From: Aquicoccus porphyridii
Lineage (GTDB): Bacteria; Pseudomonadota; Alphaproteobacteria; Rhodobacterales; Rhodobacteraceae
DNA length: 64,000 nucleotides
Assembly: GCF_008369105.1 (NCBI RefSeq)
Contig: NZ_VINQ01000004.1
Location: 173,436-237,435 of the forward strand
Direction of reading: 5' to 3'
Part shown: positions 61,910 through 64,000 of the stretch, one piece after another
How positions within the stretch are numbered: position 1 is the first letter of the stretch
How the letters are laid out: each line of letters opens with the position of its first letter
Made by a program: the position numbers and the translations under genes
Notes under the pieces: generated by a model
Database searches by the model: none
Seen by the model: only the letters and a program-made list of their open reading frames with translations
What the model was told of the DNA's origin: nothing

Positions 61910-62920
61910 GTGCGATTCCTCCTTGTTGCCCTCCTGCTGATTGCCCGCCCGGCGCTCGCCCTCGAGTGCGCCGGCACCGACCTGCTCACCACGATGCCAG
62001 AGCCCGACCGCACCGCGCTCAAGGCCCGCGCCGAGGCCACGCCGCATGGCCACGGCCTGCTCTGGCAGGCAACCAGGGACAACACGCGCTTCACGATCTT
62101 CGGCACCTATCACCTGCCGCACGAGCGGACAACGGCCCATCTCGACGCCCTCCTGCCCCGCGCCCGCGCCGCCGACATCGCCTATTTCGAGATGAACACC
62201 CCAGATGCCCGGGCGTTCGAACGCATGGCCGCGACCCGGCCCGGTCTCATCTTCATCGCCGACGGGCCGACCCTGCCGGAACGCCTCGCCGAAGACGAAT
62301 GGCAAGCGCTGCACCGGCAAATGGCCACCCGCGGCTTTCCCGCCTTCATGACCGCCAAGCTGCGCCCGGTCTTCGTCTCGATGATGCTGGGAATAAGCCC
62401 CTGCGCCCTCAAACAGCAACAATCCGGCGCGAAAGGCATCGACCACCGCCTCGCCGAAACCCTGCATGCCGAATCCCGCGACACCCGCTCGATCGAGGAC
62501 CCGATGACGACCCTGCAGATCTTCGACGCCTTCCCCCCCGAGAAAGAGCTCGACATGATCCGCCTCGCGCTCGACATGGCCATCGACCCCGACGATCTGG
62601 GCACGACCCTGCTGAATGCCTACCTGCGCCAGGAAATCGCGCTCATCTGGGAACTCGGGCGCGACATCTCGCTCGCCCATGGCGGACCAACCGCCGAAGA
62701 GGATTTCGCCCTGTTCGAACGCGTCCTGCTGACCCAGCGCAACCGCGACTGGGCCGACACCTTGCTGGCCGATGCGACCCGAAACCCTGACCAGACCGCC
62801 TTCGTCGCCGTCGGCGCGGCGCATCTCATGGGCGACACCGGCCTCCTCAACCTGCTCGAACGCGCTGGCTACACGATCACGCCCCTGCCCTTCGACCAAC
62901 CGGAGAGACACCGCCAATGA
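61910..62920 (+). CDS. TraB/GumN family protein, exported
   Basis: GTG 61910 gives 336 residues with a signal peptide (MRFLLVALLLIARPALALEC). FTIFGTYHLPHER near residue 62 and VAVGAAHLMGDTGLLNLLERAGYTITPL at the end match the two conserved motifs of the TraB/GumN (TIKI-like) family of putative metalloproteases. Its substrate is unknown. It overlaps the downstream hydrolase gene by 4 bases. Confidence 0.88.
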   Translation: MRFLLVALLLIARPALALECAGTDLLTTMPEPDRTALKARAEATPHGHGLLWQATRDNTRFTIFGTYHLPHERTTAHLDALLPRARAADIAYFEMNTPDARAFERMAATRPGLIFIADGPTLPERLAEDEWQALHRQMATRGFPAFMTAKLRPVFVSMMLGISPCALKQQQSGAKGIDHRLAETLHAESRDTRSIEDPMTTLQIFDAFPPEKELDMIRLALDMAIDPDDLGTTLLNAYLRQEIALIWELGRDISLAHGGPTAEEDFALFERVLLTQRNRDWADTLLADATRNPDQTAFVAVGAAHLMGDTGLLNLLERAGYTITPLPFDQPERHRQ

Positions 62921-63798
62921 AGATCACCGCCAACGACATCACGCTCGAAATCGAGGATCACGGCCCCGCCGACGCCCCCGCCATGATCCTGGTCCGGGGC
63001 CTCGGCACACAGCTTGTCCACTGGCCCGAGAACCTCGTGCAGGGCTTCGTCAATTCCGGGTTCCGCACGATCAGTTTCGACAACCGCGACGTCGGCCGCT
63101 CGCAACGCTGCCCCGCCCCCGGCGTGCCCGGCGATGCCGATGAGATCACCGCAAAAATCATGGCGGGCACCGACATTCCCCCCGCCTACACGCTCGATGA
63201 CATGGCCCGCGACGTGATCGGCCTCATGGATGCACGCGGCATCGAACGCGCGCATGTCTTCGGCATCTCCATGGGCGGCGCCATCACCCAGCTCCTCGCC
63301 CTCGACCATGGCGACAGGTTGCTGAGCGCCACCATCGTCATGACCGCCGCGCGCCCGCTGCTCGAGCGCGGGCGCATCGCCGACATGCTGCCGCGGCTGC
63401 TTGCACGCCCCGAAACCCTCGACGAGGCCCAGGACAACTGGGTCGCGGGCCACGCCTCCTTCGGCTCGCCCGGCTTTCCCATGGCCGAAGAGGACATCCG
63501 CGCCGAGGCCCGCCTCGCCTGGTCGCGCGGCGCCGATGCCGAAGGCGTGAACCGCCAGCTTCTGGCCACGCTCGATGCCCCCGACCGCCGCCCCCGCCTT
63601 GGCGGCGTGACCACCCCCTGCCTCGTGATCCACGGCACCGACGACACGCTGATCCCGGTCGAGATGGGCGCGGAAATCGCCGATCACATCCCCGGTTCCG
63701 AATTCCACCCGATCAAGGGCATGGGCCACATCATCACCCCGCTCCTGGCCCCGCAAATCGTCTCGCTGGTCGGCGATTTCATCCGCCGGCGGGGGTAG
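62917..63798 (+). CDS. Alpha/beta-fold hydrolase
   Basis: The 293-residue cytoplasmic protein has the oxyanion segment ILVRGLGTQ, the nucleophile elbow GISMGG (serine near residue 115), an acid in HGTDDTLIP and the catalytic histidine in KGMGHIITP. DNRDVGRSQR is the second-strand motif. It resembles small esterases and enol-lactone hydrolases; a specific substrate cannot be named. It is coupled to the TraB-family gene. Confidence 0.9.
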   Translation: MKITANDITLEIEDHGPADAPAMILVRGLGTQLVHWPENLVQGFVNSGFRTISFDNRDVGRSQRCPAPGVPGDADEITAKIMAGTDIPPAYTLDDMARDVIGLMDARGIERAHVFGISMGGAITQLLALDHGDRLLSATIVMTAARPLLERGRIADMLPRLLARPETLDEAQDNWVAGHASFGSPGFPMAEEDIRAEARLAWSRGADAEGVNRQLLATLDAPDRRPRLGGVTTPCLVIHGTDDTLIPVEMGAEIADHIPGSEFHPIKGMGHIITPLLAPQIVSLVGDFIRRRG

Positions 63799-64000
63799 GT
63801 GCGCCGACCTTCCGCGCCACCCTATCCCCGACCCCCGCTCTCTTTCTTGGTGAAAATACTCAAATCCCACCCCTCCACCCGCACCCGGCGCCATCCGGTG
63901 CGCGCGAAGGACGGGCGCGGGGTGGGTGGGCGGGTGGGCGCGCCCGTCCTTCGCGCCTGATGCATGTCGCATCGGAAGGATTCAAGCCTACCCGCCCCGG
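63799..64000. other. Gene-free end of window with G-quadruplex motifs
   Basis: No gene is supported in these 202 bases up to the window edge. They hold copy 5 of the dispersed motif (63843-63861), a minus-strand G-quadruplex motif (63866-63886) and the G-loop hairpin (63902-63956). A continuing gene beyond the edge cannot be excluded. Confidence 0.5.
63902..63956 (+). repeat. Perfect 18-bp hairpin with a G-quadruplex loop
   Basis: Arms 63902-63919 and 63939-63956 are exact reverse complements (GCGCGAAGGACGGGCGCG on the left). The 19-base loop GGGTGGGTGGGCGGGTGGG (63920-63938) has five G3 tracts with one-base spacers, a very stable quadruplex motif. It lies 104 bases past the last gene. Confidence 0.85.

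Overview
The window is a GC-rich, gene-dense chromosomal stretch typical of a marine alphaproteobacterium of the Rhodobacterales (Roseobacter/Paracoccaceae type). The evidence is gene content: TRAP and CUT2-type ABC importers, an aerobic cobaltochelatase pair (cobS/cobT), ftsZ-lpxC-bamD-recN in the order known from this group, a lone phnM, a HemJ-like membrane protein, and scattered copies of a short intergenic motif that I associate with this order. No rRNA, tRNA, CRISPR, insertion sequence or phage gene was seen.

Layout. 1-5259 (minus): an operon of an FAD amine oxidoreductase, a three-gene TRAP transporter and an M81 (MlrC-like) hydrolase cut by the window edge, with a divergent XRE-cupin regulator at 5409. 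6048-10756 (minus): a sugar-type ABC importer (binding protein, two permeases, double ATPase). 10966-20642 (plus), divergent from the importer: an unusual regulator that fuses a winged helix to a solute-binding-protein domain, an SDR dehydrogenase, an M24 protein with an altered metal site, and a 2-oxoacid dehydrogenase complex (E1 alpha, E1 beta, a lipoyl carrier, an aldehyde dehydrogenase and a separate E2 core). A 38-bp bipartite palindrome lies between the importer and the regulator. I read this as one uptake-and-catabolism locus for an unidentified compound, and it is the best candidate for an undescribed system here.

20773-24857: a promoter and an adenosylcobalamin riboswitch ahead of nrdHIEF (class Ib ribonucleotide reductase). 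24975-32127: housekeeping and small genes, including a lytic transglycosylase, gatB, a thioesterase, bolA and a J-domain protein. 32127-34622 (minus): an ECF sigma factor, its anti-sigma factor, a secreted fasciclin protein and an exported MsrB. 34802-37748: cobS and cobT, which link cobalamin synthesis to the riboswitch-controlled reductase nearby. 37865-43254: aminopeptidase P, a DUF427 protein, a ClC channel and a GlcD-type oxidase. 43296-48804 (minus): recN, bamD, lpxC and ftsZ.

49235-54136 (plus): a homoprotocatechuate meta-cleavage operon (hpaF, E, D, a cupin gene, G, H). 54252-59392: a cytochrome c, phnM with a lipase-like gene, a Nudix hydrolase, a DMT exporter, a glyoxalase-fold protein and a methionine aminopeptidase. 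59628-61778: groES-groEL with a CIRCE operator, a promoter and a terminator. 61910-63798: a TraB/GumN protein and an alpha/beta hydrolase. The last 200 bases hold no gene but contain a perfect 18-bp hairpin whose loop is a five-tract G-quadruplex motif.
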